From assembly GCF_020193655.1 (NCBI RefSeq), contig NZ_JADYVE010000001.1, positions 496,001 through 560,000 on the forward strand: a stretch of DNA of 64,000 bases, read 5' to 3'. The stretch's first letter is position 1; every line of letters begins with the position of its first letter. Below the pieces are notes generated by a model, which saw nothing but the letters and a program-made list of their open reading frames with translations, was not told the DNA's origin and searched no databases. Shown one piece after another: positions 37,103 through 45,998 of this stretch. Both the position numbers and the translations under genes were made by a program. The DNA is from Ensifer sp. IC3342. GTDB taxonomy: Bacteria > Pseudomonadota > Alphaproteobacteria > Rhizobiales > Rhizobiaceae.

Positions 37103-37423
37103 TCACTCCTTTCCAAGCGGCCGGGAGAAGTTCTTCAGGAAGATCCGATCCTCCTTCAGAATGAACCGCTCCCGCCGGGCAAATTCGTAGTTCTCGCGCC
37201 CGAGCGGATCGACGGCAAGCCGCGCGCGATAGGCTTCATAGGCGGCAAGACTCTCGATGTTGTAGACGCCGTAGCCAATCGTAGCCGATCCCTCGTGCGG
37301 GCCAAAATAGCCGATGAGATCGGCGCCGCAACGCGGAATGGCTTCGCCCCAATTGCGGGCATAGGTCGTGAAATGGTCCTTGCTGAACGGATCGATCTCG
37401 TAACGGATGAAGCAGGTGATCAT
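37103..37423 (-). CDS. NIPSNAP-family protein
   Basis: 106 residues with the pattern MITCFIRYEIDPFSKDHF, LIGYFGPHEGSATIGYG and FARRERFILKEDRIF, characteristic of the NIPSNAP family (ferredoxin-like dimeric fold). It is related in fold to the ABM protein encoded just after it. The conserved pair and their shared divergent regulator suggest a small stress- or metabolite-responsive module. The biochemical function is unknown. Confidence 0.82.
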   Translation of the reverse strand: MITCFIRYEIDPFSKDHFTTYARNWGEAIPRCGADLIGYFGPHEGSATIGYGVYNIESLAAYEAYRARLAVDPLGRENYEFARRERFILKEDRIFLKNFSRPLGKE

Positions 37424-37494
37424 GGTCGTCTCCTTCGTGGTGAAGACAACTATGCCGTCTTGTCCGGCGCGAATGCTTCGATTATGATCGAAGT

Positions 37495-38178
37495 ATGAAG
37501 GAAGGTCCGGACATCGCCCTGATCGGCTCGCTTATAGGCGATCCTGCGCGCGCCAACATGCTGACCGCGTTAATGGGCGGCCGGGCATTGACGGCTACGG
37601 AGCTTGCAACGCATGCCGGAATCACGCTGCAGACCGCAAGCTCGCATCTTGCCAAGCTGGAAGCCGGCGGGTTGCTCACGCAGCGCAAGCAGGGCCGCCA
37701 CCGCTATTATGCCTTGAGCGAGGACGAGGTCGGGCTGATGCTCGAAAGCATCATGGGCTTTGCAGCGAGCCGCGGGCTGACGCGTAATCGGCCGGGACCC
37801 AAGGATCCGGCACTCAGAAAGGCGCGCGTCTGTTACAATCACCTCGCCGGCGACTACGGGGTGCGCATGCTCGACAGTCTGGTCGCCGCGCGCCAGATCG
37901 AAGTGACCGGCAACGAGCTCGCGCTGACCGATGCCGGCCGGGACCGGGTCGAGGCCCTGGGCATCGATTATGCCGCACTCAAGAAATCCCGTCGGCCGAT
38001 CTGCCGGACCTGCCTCGACTGGAGTGAGCGTCGCTCGCATCTTGCCGGCTCGCTCGGTGAGGCACTCTTGACCCTCTTCATCGACAAGGGGTGGGCGAAG
38101 CGCGAGCAGAACAGCCGCGCCATTCGCTTTACTGATTCCGGCGAAAAAGCCTTCTCAGAGCTCTTCCCGCAATACTGA
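37495..38178 (+). CDS. ArsR-family winged-helix regulator with C-terminal extension
   Basis: 227 residues. The N-terminal winged helix (about 10-85) shows LTATELATHAGITLQTASSHLAKLEAGGLL. The remaining 140 residues form an extension with Cys residues in ARVCYNHLAGDYG and RPICRTCLDWSERR, which could sense redox state, metal or a ligand. It is divergent from the NIPSNAP/ABM operon over a 71-bp gap, so it probably represses both itself and that operon. Its 3' end overlaps the convergent DUF1284 gene by 24 bp. Confidence 0.85.
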   Translation: MKEGPDIALIGSLIGDPARANMLTALMGGRALTATELATHAGITLQTASSHLAKLEAGGLLTQRKQGRHRYYALSEDEVGLMLESIMGFAASRGLTRNRPGPKDPALRKARVCYNHLAGDYGVRMLDSLVAARQIEVTGNELALTDAGRDRVEALGIDYAALKKSRRPICRTCLDWSERRSHLAGSLGEALLTLFIDKGWAKREQNSRAIRFTDSGEKAFSELFPQY

Positions 38179-38610
38179 AGCCACGGGCGCTCCTCGGACA
38201 AGCGCGTCGGCAAAGCCATCGCGCGCAACGCGGGTGCAGAGGGCGGACCATTCGCATTCATCGCAAGCGGCGCGGACAGAACCAAGCGCAAAGGCGCCGC
38301 GCAGGTCCTGAAGGCGCCGGTCGTCGAGAATGAGAACGGAGCCAGGACCAAGCGGAAAGCCAAGCAGGTCGGCTACCGCAGCCAAGGCCCGGCTGTCGCG
38401 ACAGCCGATATTTTCATTGCGGCAATGAGCGTCGGCCAGACCCAGCATCGGCGCACAGATATCGTCCGGCCCTTCGACGATCTCGATCGCCTCGCCGACG
38501 GAAAGCCGACCGGCAACGATATGGTAGTTGCGGGTGAACGAGGGCGTATAGCCCTCGCCCACGAAAGTCAGCAGGCACAGAAGATGATGCCCGCGCAGGC
38601 GAACCGTCAC
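38155..38610 (-). CDS. DUF1284 Cys-rich protein coupled to bioY
   Basis: 151 residues. The family start is MTVRLRGHHLLCLLTFVGEGY. Cys residues are spread as DDICAPM, HCRN, GCRD, AACDEC and LCTR, a number and spacing that could hold an Fe-S cluster or zinc. The ATG overlaps the bioY stop as ATGA, so it is made from the BioR-controlled bioY mRNA. That context suggests a biotin-related role, which is an inference; the family has no known function. The 3' end overlaps the ArsR-type gene. Confidence 0.8.
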   Translation of the reverse strand: MTVRLRGHHLLCLLTFVGEGYTPSFTRNYHIVAGRLSVGEAIEIVEGPDDICAPMLGLADAHCRNENIGCRDSRALAAVADLLGFPLGPGSVLILDDRRLQDLRGAFALGSVRAACDECEWSALCTRVARDGFADALVRGAPVASVLREEL

Positions 38611-39200
38611 AGCAGGTCCGCCGGATTCCGAACACGGTCCTGGATAGCCTTAAGGACCGCGGCGGCGAGCGCCGATTTCAGGACGGCACCGAGCAGGAAC
38701 GGGACGGCGCCCAACATGACTGCCTTCTCGAGGCCGATCAGCGTCGCAAGCCACGCTGCACCGATAACAAGGCAGAGGATGTTGGCGGAAAAGTGCGCGA
38801 GGAAGCTCAACACCACCCGATCGCCCGTCCAGCCGCGCGCAGCCAGCCAACCAGCAAGACCGCCGATCAACGGAAACGAGACAAGGTAGCCGGCGGTCGG
38901 ACCGGCGAAATGGGCAATGCCGCCAGCGCCGTTTGCAAGCACCGGCAATCCGACGATGGATTCCGCCAACCATGCGAGGATTGTGATTGCGCCGAGACGC
39001 CAGCCGTAGATGACGCCGATCATGGTGACGGCAAAGGTCTGCATGGTGATCGGCACCGGCACCATCGGCACGCTGATCTGCGAGGAAAGTCCAAGGAAAC
39101 CCGTGCCTGCCAACACGAACAGGGCCTTGAGCGGCCATGTCTTGCCGCCGAGACGCAGCGGATCGAAGACAGGCGAATGCGCAGAAACAAGATCGGACAT
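38607..39200 (-). CDS. bioY: BioY, biotin ECF transporter S-component
   Basis: 197 residues with about six membrane helices. Family motifs are LGLSSQISVPMVPVPITMQTF near the N-terminus and FAGPTAGYLVSFPLIGGLAGW centrally. BioY takes up biotin with high affinity, either alone or with BioMN, which are not in this window. The ATG at 39200 follows GGGAGAG. The gene is preceded by three BioR-type boxes and lies downstream of bioR, so uptake should be repressed when biotin is plentiful. It is translationally coupled to DUF1284. Confidence 0.93.
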   Translation of the reverse strand: MSDLVSAHSPVFDPLRLGGKTWPLKALFVLAGTGFLGLSSQISVPMVPVPITMQTFAVTMIGVIYGWRLGAITILAWLAESIVGLPVLANGAGGIAHFAGPTAGYLVSFPLIGGLAGWLAARGWTGDRVVLSFLAHFSANILCLVIGAAWLATLIGLEKAVMLGAVPFLLGAVLKSALAAAVLKAIQDRVRNPADLL

Positions 39201-39227
39201 GGGCTCTCCCAAACTTGGATGGGCGGA

Positions 39228-39256
39228 TTATAGATAATTTTTGCGACTATCTATAA
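39228..39256. promoter_or_regulatory. Paired BioR operators in front of bioY
   Basis: TTATAGATAA (39228-39237) and CTATCTATAA (39247-39256) match the known BioR palindrome TTATAGATAA / TTATCTATAA, the second with one mismatch. Their centres are 19 bp apart, and they lie 28-56 bp before the bioY ATG. Confidence 0.85.
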
Positions 39257-39371
39257 TTTTTCCGGTACCTTCAAGCTGGAGCATAATCAAGTGGCGGAGG
39301 ATACAAATTCCCTCGCCTCGGCGACCGAAAAACTACGGGAGCAACGCTTTTCCGCGAGCCTCGTGCGAGAA

Positions 39372-39381
39372 TTATAGATAA
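39372..39381. promoter_or_regulatory. Third BioR box
   Basis: A perfect TTATAGATAA about 170 bp upstream of bioY, close to the 3' end of bioR. It may enable looping or cooperative binding with the pair at 39228. Confidence 0.7.
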
Positions 39382-39409
39382 TCTGAAAGACAGCCCGGTG
39401 GGGCCTGCG

Positions 39410-40078
39410 TTAACCGATGATCGAAAAGGCGTCGCGAACTTCGCCTGCGGCCGTCCTTACCGGAGTCTTACCAATCCATCCAACATGACGCTCTAGAATG
39501 GCGGCCGCCTCCTCGCCCTTTCCTTGACGGAGGGCCGTCAGGATGGCGCGGTGATCGTGATCCGTGCGCGCCTCCCAGCTCGAGCGCCAGGCTGAGAAGA
39601 GAAACCGGGCACTTGCCGCATGAAGATCGTCAATCGCCGCGAGCAGGCGCGGCATGCTGCAGGGCTCGAGAATGATCCGGTGAAAGGCGCGGTTCGCTGC
39701 CTCCCAGGAGCGCACATCCCTGGAACTGTCGGCCGCAACAGTTGCCGCCTCGGCCCTGTCGAGGATCGCCGGCGTCAGGTGAGGTACGGCGTGGCGCAGC
39801 GCCAAGACCTCCAGGGCGGCGCGCATCTCGGCGACTTCACGCACCTCCTTGAGGTCGAAAGCGGCGACGCGCACGCCGCGGCGCGGCTCGCTCACGGCGA
39901 GCCCCTGCGCCTCCAGCCGGCGAAAGGCCTCGCGAACGGGGACGTGACTGGCGCCGAACTCCTCGGCGACGTGATCCTGCCGCAGCCGCTCGCCCGGCGG
40001 CAGCACTCCGGAGATGATCCTTTCGGCAAGCACACGGCTGATGCGGCTCGCAAGGGTGTCGTCGCGTTCCTTGTTCAT
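39410..40078 (-). CDS. bioR: BioR, GntR-family biotin repressor
   Basis: 222 residues. The N-terminal GntR winged helix contains LAERIISGVLPPGERLRQDHVAEEFGASHVPVREAFRRLE. The C-terminal FadR/FCD-type helical domain (VAEMRAALEVLALR onward) has the metal-binding His pattern. BioR of alphaproteobacteria represses biotin synthesis and transport genes. Its identity here rests on adjacency to bioY and the TTATAGATAA boxes, with which it should interact. The start is weakly defined, since no clear ribosome site precedes the ATG at 40078. Confidence 0.85.
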   Translation of the reverse strand: MNKERDDTLASRISRVLAERIISGVLPPGERLRQDHVAEEFGASHVPVREAFRRLEAQGLAVSEPRRGVRVAAFDLKEVREVAEMRAALEVLALRHAVPHLTPAILDRAEAATVAADSSRDVRSWEAANRAFHRIILEPCSMPRLLAAIDDLHAASARFLFSAWRSSWEARTDHDHRAILTALRQGKGEEAAAILERHVGWIGKTPVRTAAGEVRDAFSIIG

Positions 40079-40257
40079 GCGCTACAGATAGAGGTGCATC
40101 CCGACGCTGTCGAGAAAGCTCGAATGCCTTTCCGGCAGTTTCCAAAGGTTGAGCTTTGGACCGCCATCGTATAAAGCTCGCTCGACTGTCGCTTTCGCCG
40201 CGATCCAGACTCCTCCCCCTGCCGCTGGCGTCTTTCTCCCAAGGAACTTGCCCCCAA

Positions 40258-40953
40258 ATGACCGGTATTGATCTCATTATCTTCGACTGCGACGGCGTGC
40301 TCGTCGACTCGGAAATCATTGCCTCGGAAGTCGAGGCCGGATTGCTGACGGAAGCGGGTTATCCGATCAGCGTCGAGGAAATGGCCCAGCGCTTCGCCGG
40401 CATGACCTGGCACAACACGCTGCTGGCGATCGAGAAGGAGGCGAGCATTCCGCTGTCGGCGTCTCTGATCGACAAGGTCGATGCCATTCTCGACAAGCGG
40501 CTCGCCCGCGACGTCAAGGTCATCGAAGGCGTCAAGCCGGCGCTGATGCAGCTGACGCTGCCGCATTGCGTCTGCTCCAACTCCACCTCCGAGCGCCTTG
40601 CCATCATGCTCGGCAAGGTCGGCATCAAGGACCATTTCGGCAAGCATATCTATTCGGCCCGCGATCTCGGCCCCGACCGCGTCAAGCCGAAGCCGGATAT
40701 CTTCCTGCACGGTGCCGCCCAATTCGGCATCGATCCCTCGCGCGTGCTCGTCATCGAGGACTCGGTCCATGGTATTCACGGCGCGCGCGCCGCAGGGATG
40801 CGGGTCGTCGGCTTCACTGGCGGCGCCCATACCTATCCTTCGCACGCGGATAAACTGACCGAAGCCGGCGCGGAGACGGTGATTTCCCGCATGGCGGTCT
40901 TGCCCGGCGTGATCGCCGCGCTCGCCGAATGGTCGGAGTCTATGACGGCCTGA
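40258..40953 (+). CDS. HAD-superfamily hydrolase (phosphoglycolate/beta-PGM-like)
   Basis: 231 residues from the ATG at 40258. Motif I FDCDGVLVDSE, motif II in CVCSNSTSERL, motif III lysine in VKPKPDIFLH and motif IV VLVIEDSVHGIHGA define a complete subclass I HAD phosphatase with an alpha-helical cap. Relatives include phosphoglycolate phosphatase and beta-phosphoglucomutase; the substrate is not predictable. It diverges from bioR and stands alone. Confidence 0.87.
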   Translation: MTGIDLIIFDCDGVLVDSEIIASEVEAGLLTEAGYPISVEEMAQRFAGMTWHNTLLAIEKEASIPLSASLIDKVDAILDKRLARDVKVIEGVKPALMQLTLPHCVCSNSTSERLAIMLGKVGIKDHFGKHIYSARDLGPDRVKPKPDIFLHGAAQFGIDPSRVLVIEDSVHGIHGARAAGMRVVGFTGGAHTYPSHADKLTEAGAETVISRMAVLPGVIAALAEWSESMTA

Positions 40954-41155
40954 CGGTCGTATGATCTTTTTCGCGCTGGCTTCTGCCGGGACGGAAAATC
41001 CGCGGGTTGCGATGGGGGCGCGTTCATTTTTGGCGCACGAGGACGCCATGCCGCATTGATTGCGCGTGACCTTCCTTCGAAAATCATGGCTTTCGCACTG
41101 CGCCCAGGGGCTATATCAAGCAGTCCACAAGCGTTACTTCCAAGGAGGAGACATT

Positions 41156-42262
41156 ATGCGTCTTTCGATATTGACCGGTTTGACGTTGGCGGCCGGTGTT
41201 GCTTTTGCACCGCTCGCCCATGCCGACATCACGATTGGCGTGATCACTCCACTCACGGGCCCGGTCGCCGCCTTCGGCGAGCAGGTCAAGAACGGCGCCG
41301 AAGCGGCCGTCGAGGCGATCAACAATGCCGGCGGCATCAATGGCGAAAAGATCATCATCAAGATCGTCGATGACGCCGGTGAACCCAAGCAGGCCGTATC
41401 CGTTGCCAACCAGCTTGCCGGCGAAGGCCTGCGTTTTGTCGTCGGCCCAGTAACCTCCGGCACCTCGATGCCGGCATCGGACGTGCTGGCGGAAAACGGC
41501 ATCCTGATGGTCACGCCGACGGCGACGACGCCGGATCTCACGACCCGCGGGCTGTGGAACGTGCTGCGTACCTGCGGACGGGATGACCAGCAGGCGGTCG
41601 TTGCCGCCGACTATGTGGTCAAGAACCTCAAGGACAAGCGCGTCGCCGTGCTGCACGACAAGGCCGCCTATGGCAAGGGTCTTGCCGACGGGTTCAAGGC
41701 CGCGATCAACGCAGGCGGCATAACCGAGGTCGTCTATGAGGGCCTCACCCCCGGCGAAAAGGACTTCGGCGCCATCGTCACGCGCCTCAAGGCCGAGAAC
41801 GTCGACGTCGTCTATTTCGGCGGCTATCATGCCGAAGGCGGCCTGCTCGTTCGCCAGATGCGCGACCAGGGCGTCGAGGCACAACTTCTCGGCGGCGACG
41901 GCCTCTCCAACACCGAGTTCTGGGCGATCGGCGGCGAAGCGGCGAGCGGCACGGTCTATACCAATGCGAGCGACGCGACCCGCAACCCGGCAGCCGCCCC
42001 AGTGATCGAGGCTCTCAAGGCCAAGAACATCCCGGCCGAAGCGTTCACGCTCAATGCCTATGCCGCCGTGCAGGTCCTCAAGGCCGGCATCGAAAAGGCG
42101 GGCTCCGCCGAGGACCCGAACGCAGTCGCGGCGGCAATCAAGTCCGGCGACGGGATCGACACTGTCATTGGCAAGCTGACCTACGGCGAAACCGGCGACC
42201 TCACCTCGCCGAGCTTCTCGCTTTATAAATGGGAAGCCGGCCAGAGCGTCGCCGCAGAGTAA
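41156..42262 (+). CDS. Branched-chain amino acid ABC transporter, periplasmic binding protein
   Basis: 368 residues from the ATG at 41156, preceded by AAGGAGGAG. The signal peptide [20 protein letters not shown] ends before [20 protein letters not shown], the classical LivJ/LivK start. Both lobes are present ([43 protein letters not shown]). It binds Leu/Ile/Val or related amino acids for a HAAT-type transporter. The permease and ATPase genes are not adjacent, which is usual for rhizobia with scattered Liv clusters. Ends at a strong terminator. Confidence 0.93.
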   Translation: MRLSILTGLTLAAGVAFAPLAHADITIGVITPLTGPVAAFGEQVKNGAEAAVEAINNAGGINGEKIIIKIVDDAGEPKQAVSVANQLAGEGLRFVVGPVTSGTSMPASDVLAENGILMVTPTATTPDLTTRGLWNVLRTCGRDDQQAVVAADYVVKNLKDKRVAVLHDKAAYGKGLADGFKAAINAGGITEVVYEGLTPGEKDFGAIVTRLKAENVDVVYFGGYHAEGGLLVRQMRDQGVEAQLLGGDGLSNTEFWAIGGEAASGTVYTNASDATRNPAAAPVIEALKAKNIPAEAFTLNAYAAVQVLKAGIEKAGSAEDPNAVAAAIKSGDGIDTVIGKLTYGETGDLTSPSFSLYKWEAGQSVAAE

Positions 42263-42284
42263 GCGGACGGCGACGGACGAAAGG

Positions 42285-42313
42285 AAACGCCGGGGCATGC
42301 CCCGGCGTTTTTT
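42285..42313 (+). terminator. Rho-independent terminator after the Liv binding-protein gene
   Basis: AAACGCCGGGG, CATG loop, CCCCGGCGTTT with trailing T residues, 22 bp after the stop codon. Confidence 0.9.
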
Positions 42314-42345
42314 GTGCGCGCTACGGGATATCCCGTCAACCGGCC

Positions 42346-42924
42346 TCACTGCGTCCGGTACGGCCCCTCGTCGAAGCCGACGAAAACCTTGGCCTCGGCG
42401 CCCGCACCAGCGGGAAGCGTGACGTCGGCTTTGGTGAACACGAACTGCGTCGTGGTGCTGCCCGTCGGGATTTCGACCGGAAATTGGGTGAGTTCGGAAT
42501 AGAGCGTCTTTTCCCCATCCGTCGCGGCAACGCGGATCGGCAGGGTCAATTTGCCAGGTCCTCCAGCGGGGCCCGCCGCTACACGTCCCTGTACCACCAC
42601 CGTCACCTTGAGCGCGTTCTCACTCTGCACGCATTGGCGCGTCGTGTCGGCAAGTGACGCCTGGTAGACGACCTTGGTCGGATCGTCCTTCGCGCCCTTC
42701 GCGTAGGTGCGGTAGCTGGAGGTCCCGTCCCTAAGAGTAACTTGAGGGCAGGCTGCCTGTATTACCGCAGGCGTCGCGGCGGACGCACTGCCGCCAGATT
42801 CGATGGCGCCGCCCGTTTGCGTCTTGTTGCAGCCGGCGAGCGCCGCAAGAAGCGACACGGCGAGAACACGGCGAGATACTTTGCCAAACACGTTGCACAA
42901 CCTCTGCTGAACCCGGTTAAACAC
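42346..42924 (-). CDS. Hypothetical lipoprotein
   Basis: 192 residues. The signal peptide ends in a lipobox (LLAALAGC). The mature part is a single beta-rich domain, with CPQVTLRDGTSSYRTYAKG near its start and LYSELTQFPVEIPTGSTTTQF near its end. This pattern is common in small alphaproteobacterial outer-membrane lipoproteins of unknown role. A conserved-looking palindrome (42927-42971) lies directly in front of the start. Convergent with the Liv binding-protein gene. Confidence 0.75.
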   Translation of the reverse strand: MFNRVQQRLCNVFGKVSRRVLAVSLLAALAGCNKTQTGGAIESGGSASAATPAVIQAACPQVTLRDGTSSYRTYAKGAKDDPTKVVYQASLADTTRQCVQSENALKVTVVVQGRVAAGPAGGPGKLTLPIRVAATDGEKTLYSELTQFPVEIPTGSTTTQFVFTKADVTLPAGAGAEAKVFVGFDEGPYRTQ

Positions 42925-43280
42925 CAGATCACGATGAGTTTGGACTGGATCAATCCAAAATCATCGTGATCGATTCCAATAGGTTAGAGCACAATAGGGC
43001 GGAAAGCTGCCTGCCCCGCCAATTCCAATCGCACCCTAAACCGAAAACGTTCGGTCGGGGCCTTTCATGGCCCACGGCCATCGTCTATAGCAGCGGCGTT
43101 TTGAAAAATCGATTCAGTCAGCCGTCCCATGCAGAAGATTCCCGGGGAAGCGTGGTCAGCCGGAATTGCCATGGTGACAAGATTGACGGGGTGTTTTGCC
43201 GGGACTTGACGCAAAAAAGGCGGCCGCGTTGGGCGGAACTGATGTAGGGCCGCACGAGCGGGCAGGACGAAGGGGTGAAA
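42925..43280. other. Intergenic interval upstream of thrC
   Basis: About 355 bp without a gene. It contains the palindrome at 42927-42971 and a short CCGAAAACGTTCGG palindrome-like string near 43040. The thrC promoter is presumably in the right half, but no clear box was recognised. Confidence 0.5.
42927..42971. repeat. Long palindrome upstream of the lipoprotein gene
   Basis: GATCACGATGAGTTTGGA (42927-42944) pairs with TCCAAAATCATCGTGATC (42954-42971) over 18 bp with one mismatch and a 9-nt loop. This regular structure resembles dispersed rhizobial palindromes. Confidence 0.65.
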
Positions 43281-44681
43281 ATGGTGAAGTATATTTCGAC
43301 ACGGGGAGAAGCGGCGCCCCTCGGTTTTTGCGACGCCCTTCTCGCAGGGCTCGCGCGTGACGGTGGGCTCTATCTCCCGAAGGAATGGCCGACGCTCTCG
43401 AAAAAGGAAATACGGGCGCTGCGCGGCAAGTCCTATCAGGAAATCGCCTTTGCCGTACTCGAGCCCTTCACCAACGGCGAAATCCCGGCCGCCAAGTTTC
43501 GCGAGATGATCGACGAGGCCTACGCCACCTTCCGGCACCCGGCTGTCGTGCCGCTCGTGCAGACCGGAGCAAATTCCTTCGTGCTGGAGCTTTTCCACGG
43601 CTCGACGCTGGCCTTCAAGGACGTGGCGATGCAGTTGCTCGCGCGCCTCATGGATTATGTGCTTGCGGAGCGTGGCGAACGGGCGACCATCGTCGGCGCG
43701 ACGTCCGGCGATACCGGTGGCGCGGCAATCGACGCTTTTGCCGGGAGAGAACGCACCGACATCTTCATTCTCTTCCCGCACGGCAAGGTGTCGCCAGTCC
43801 AGCAAAGGCAGATGACGACATCCACGGCCGCGAACGTCCATGCGATCGCGATCAAGGGCAATTTCGACGATTGCCAGAACCTGGTCAAAGCGATGTTCAA
43901 CGATGAGAGCTTCCGCGACGGCGTCAAGCTCTCGGGCGTCAACTCGATCAACTGGGCGCGTATCATGGCCCAGATCGTCTACTATTTCACGGCCGCGATC
44001 TCGCTCGGCGGCCCCGACCGGAAGATTTCCTTCACCGTTCCGACCGGCAATTTCGGCGATATCTTCGCAGGCTACGTGGCCAAGCGCATGGGTTTGCCGA
44101 TCGACAAGCTGATCATCGCGACCAACGAGAACGACATTCTCGCGCGCACCCTGAAGGCCGGCCGATACGAAATGCGCGAGGTCAAGGCAACGACGTCGCC
44201 CTCGATGGATATTCAGATCTCCTCCAACTTCGAAAGACTGTTGTTCGAGGCTTACGATCGCGACCCGGCCAAGGTGCGCGCTGCCATGGCAGGCCTCAAG
44301 CAATCGGGCTCCTTCGCGATCGACGACGGTGCCCTGAAAAAAATCCGCAAGGAGTTCCGCGCGGCACGCGCCTCTGAAAAAGAGGTGGCGAAGACGATCC
44401 GCAAGACCTTCGAGGACAGCGGCTATCTCCTTGATCCGCATACAGCAATCGGCATGTTCGTGGCGGCCAAACACGAGAAATCCTCTGCGCCGATGGTGAC
44501 GCTTGCGACGGCCCATCCGGCGAAATTCCCCGATGCAGTAAAATCGGCAAGTGGTATTGACCCCGCGCTTCCAACGTGGCTTGCTGATCTCATGAATAGG
44601 GCGGAGCGTTTCGATATCCTGGATCCGGAGCTTAAGAACGTCGAAACCTTCATCGGCGAGCGTACCCGCGTTCGGGAGTAG
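43281..44681 (+). CDS. thrC: ThrC, threonine synthase
   Basis: 466 residues from the ATG at 43281. PLP enzyme converting O-phosphohomoserine to threonine, the last step of the pathway. The Schiff-base Lys113 is in GSTLAFKDVAMQ. The phosphate-binding loop lies in GATSGDTGGAA and the N-terminal domain begins MVKYISTRGEAAPLGF. Length matches the long (class II) form. A GTG two codons upstream is possible, but AAGGGG favours the ATG. The M16 peptidase gene follows after 15 bp, so the two are probably co-transcribed. ThrB is encoded separately at 52.5-53.5 kb. Confidence 0.96.
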   Translation: MVKYISTRGEAAPLGFCDALLAGLARDGGLYLPKEWPTLSKKEIRALRGKSYQEIAFAVLEPFTNGEIPAAKFREMIDEAYATFRHPAVVPLVQTGANSFVLELFHGSTLAFKDVAMQLLARLMDYVLAERGERATIVGATSGDTGGAAIDAFAGRERTDIFILFPHGKVSPVQQRQMTTSTAANVHAIAIKGNFDDCQNLVKAMFNDESFRDGVKLSGVNSINWARIMAQIVYYFTAAISLGGPDRKISFTVPTGNFGDIFAGYVAKRMGLPIDKLIIATNENDILARTLKAGRYEMREVKATTSPSMDIQISSNFERLLFEAYDRDPAKVRAAMAGLKQSGSFAIDDGALKKIRKEFRAARASEKEVAKTIRKTFEDSGYLLDPHTAIGMFVAAKHEKSSAPMVTLATAHPAKFPDAVKSASGIDPALPTWLADLMNRAERFDILDPELKNVETFIGERTRVRE

Positions 44682-44696
44682 AACGAGAAGAAACGT

Positions 44697-45998
44697 ATGA
44701 TGAAAGTTAAGTGCACCCAGCTCCCTTCCGGGCTGACGGTGGTGACCGAGCGAATGCCGCATCTCGAAAGCGTGGCGCTCGGCGTCTGGATCAAGTCCGG
44801 TTCGCGCAACGAAACCGTGGATGAACACGGCATAGCGCACCTGCTGGAGCACATGGCTTTCAAGGGGACCCGGCGGCGCAGCGCCCGCCAGATCGCCGAG
44901 GAGATCGAGAATGTCGGCGGCGAGCTCAACGCCGCCACGTCCACCGAAACGACCTCCTACTATGCCCGCGTTCTCAAAGACCATGTGCCGCTGGCCGTGG
45001 ACATCCTTGCCGACATCTTGACGGAATCGACGTTCGACGACGAGGAACTCCGGCGCGAGAAACACGTCATCCTGCAGGAAATCGGCGCCGCGGACGACAC
45101 GCCGGACGATGTCGTCTTCGACCGCTTCGCGGAGACGGCCTACCGCGACCAGACGGTCGGCCGCCCGATCCTCGGCACGCCGGACACCGTCATGTCCTTC
45201 ACGGCCGACCAGATTCGCCATTACCTCGGCCGCAACTACACGACCGACCGGATTTTCGTCGTTGCAGCCGGCGCGGTCGAGCACGACGCCTTCGTACGCG
45301 AGGTCGAAACACGCTTTTCAACCCTGCCGCGCCTGCCGCATTCCTCTCCCGTTCTCGATACCGCGCGCTACACCGGCGGCGACAGCCGCGAGAGCCGCGA
45401 CCTCATGGATGCGCAAGTCCTGCTCGGCTTTGAGGGAAAGGCCTATCACGCACGCGACTTCTACTGTTCACAGATCCTCGCCAACATTCTCGGCGGAGGC
45501 ATGTCTTCGCGCCTGTTCCAGGAGGTGCGCGAGCACCGGGGCCTCTGTTATTCCGTCTATGCCTTTCACTGGGGCTTTTCCGACACCGGCATCTTCGGCG
45601 TGCATGCTGCCACCGGCGGGGAAAACCTGCCGGAACTGATGCCGGTAATCGTCGACGAACTGCGCAAATCATCGATGAGCATCGACCAGCAGGAAATCGA
45701 CCGCGCCCGCGCGCAGATCCGCGCGCAGTTGCTCATGGGACAGGAAAGCCCTGCGGCACGCGCCGGACAGATCGCCCGCCAGATGATGCTCTACGGCCGC
45801 GCCATTCCCAATGAGGAATTGATGGAACGGCTGTCCGGCATCACGAGGGAGCGCCTCACCGACCTCGCCGGCCGCTTGTTCTTCGATACGGTCCCGACAC
45901 TGTCGGCGATCGGCCCGCTCGAACAGCTGGCTCCCATGAGCGACATCCTGTCGTCGCTCAGCGTCAAGGCCGCCGAGGCGCATGCGGTGGCGATCTGA
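44697..45998 (+). CDS. M16-family zinc peptidase (mitochondrial-processing-peptidase-like)
   Basis: 433 residues. The inverted zinc motif HLLEH is at residues 48-52, with the third ligand Glu in RREKHVILQEIGA. The substrate-binding half is intact (GRPILGTPDTVM, RVLKDHVPLAVDILADI). It resembles the PqqL/MPP-beta-type alphaproteobacterial peptidase often encoded behind thrC. No signal peptide is present, so it is likely cytosolic, with peptide or misfolded-protein substrates. Confidence 0.9.
   Translation: MMKVKCTQLPSGLTVVTERMPHLESVALGVWIKSGSRNETVDEHGIAHLLEHMAFKGTRRRSARQIAEEIENVGGELNAATSTETTSYYARVLKDHVPLAVDILADILTESTFDDEELRREKHVILQEIGAADDTPDDVVFDRFAETAYRDQTVGRPILGTPDTVMSFTADQIRHYLGRNYTTDRIFVVAAGAVEHDAFVREVETRFSTLPRLPHSSPVLDTARYTGGDSRESRDLMDAQVLLGFEGKAYHARDFYCSQILANILGGGMSSRLFQEVREHRGLCYSVYAFHWGFSDTGIFGVHAATGGENLPELMPVIVDELRKSSMSIDQQEIDRARAQIRAQLLMGQESPAARAGQIARQMMLYGRAIPNEELMERLSGITRERLTDLAGRLFFDTVPTLSAIGPLEQLAPMSDILSSLSVKAAEAHAVAI

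Noticed and set aside
43065-45284. 739-codon open frame on the minus strand opposite thrC and the peptidase gene
   Set aside because: It mirrors two clear enzymes, has no recognisable domain, and is rich in Arg, Asp, Val and His, as expected for an antisense frame of GC-rich DNA.
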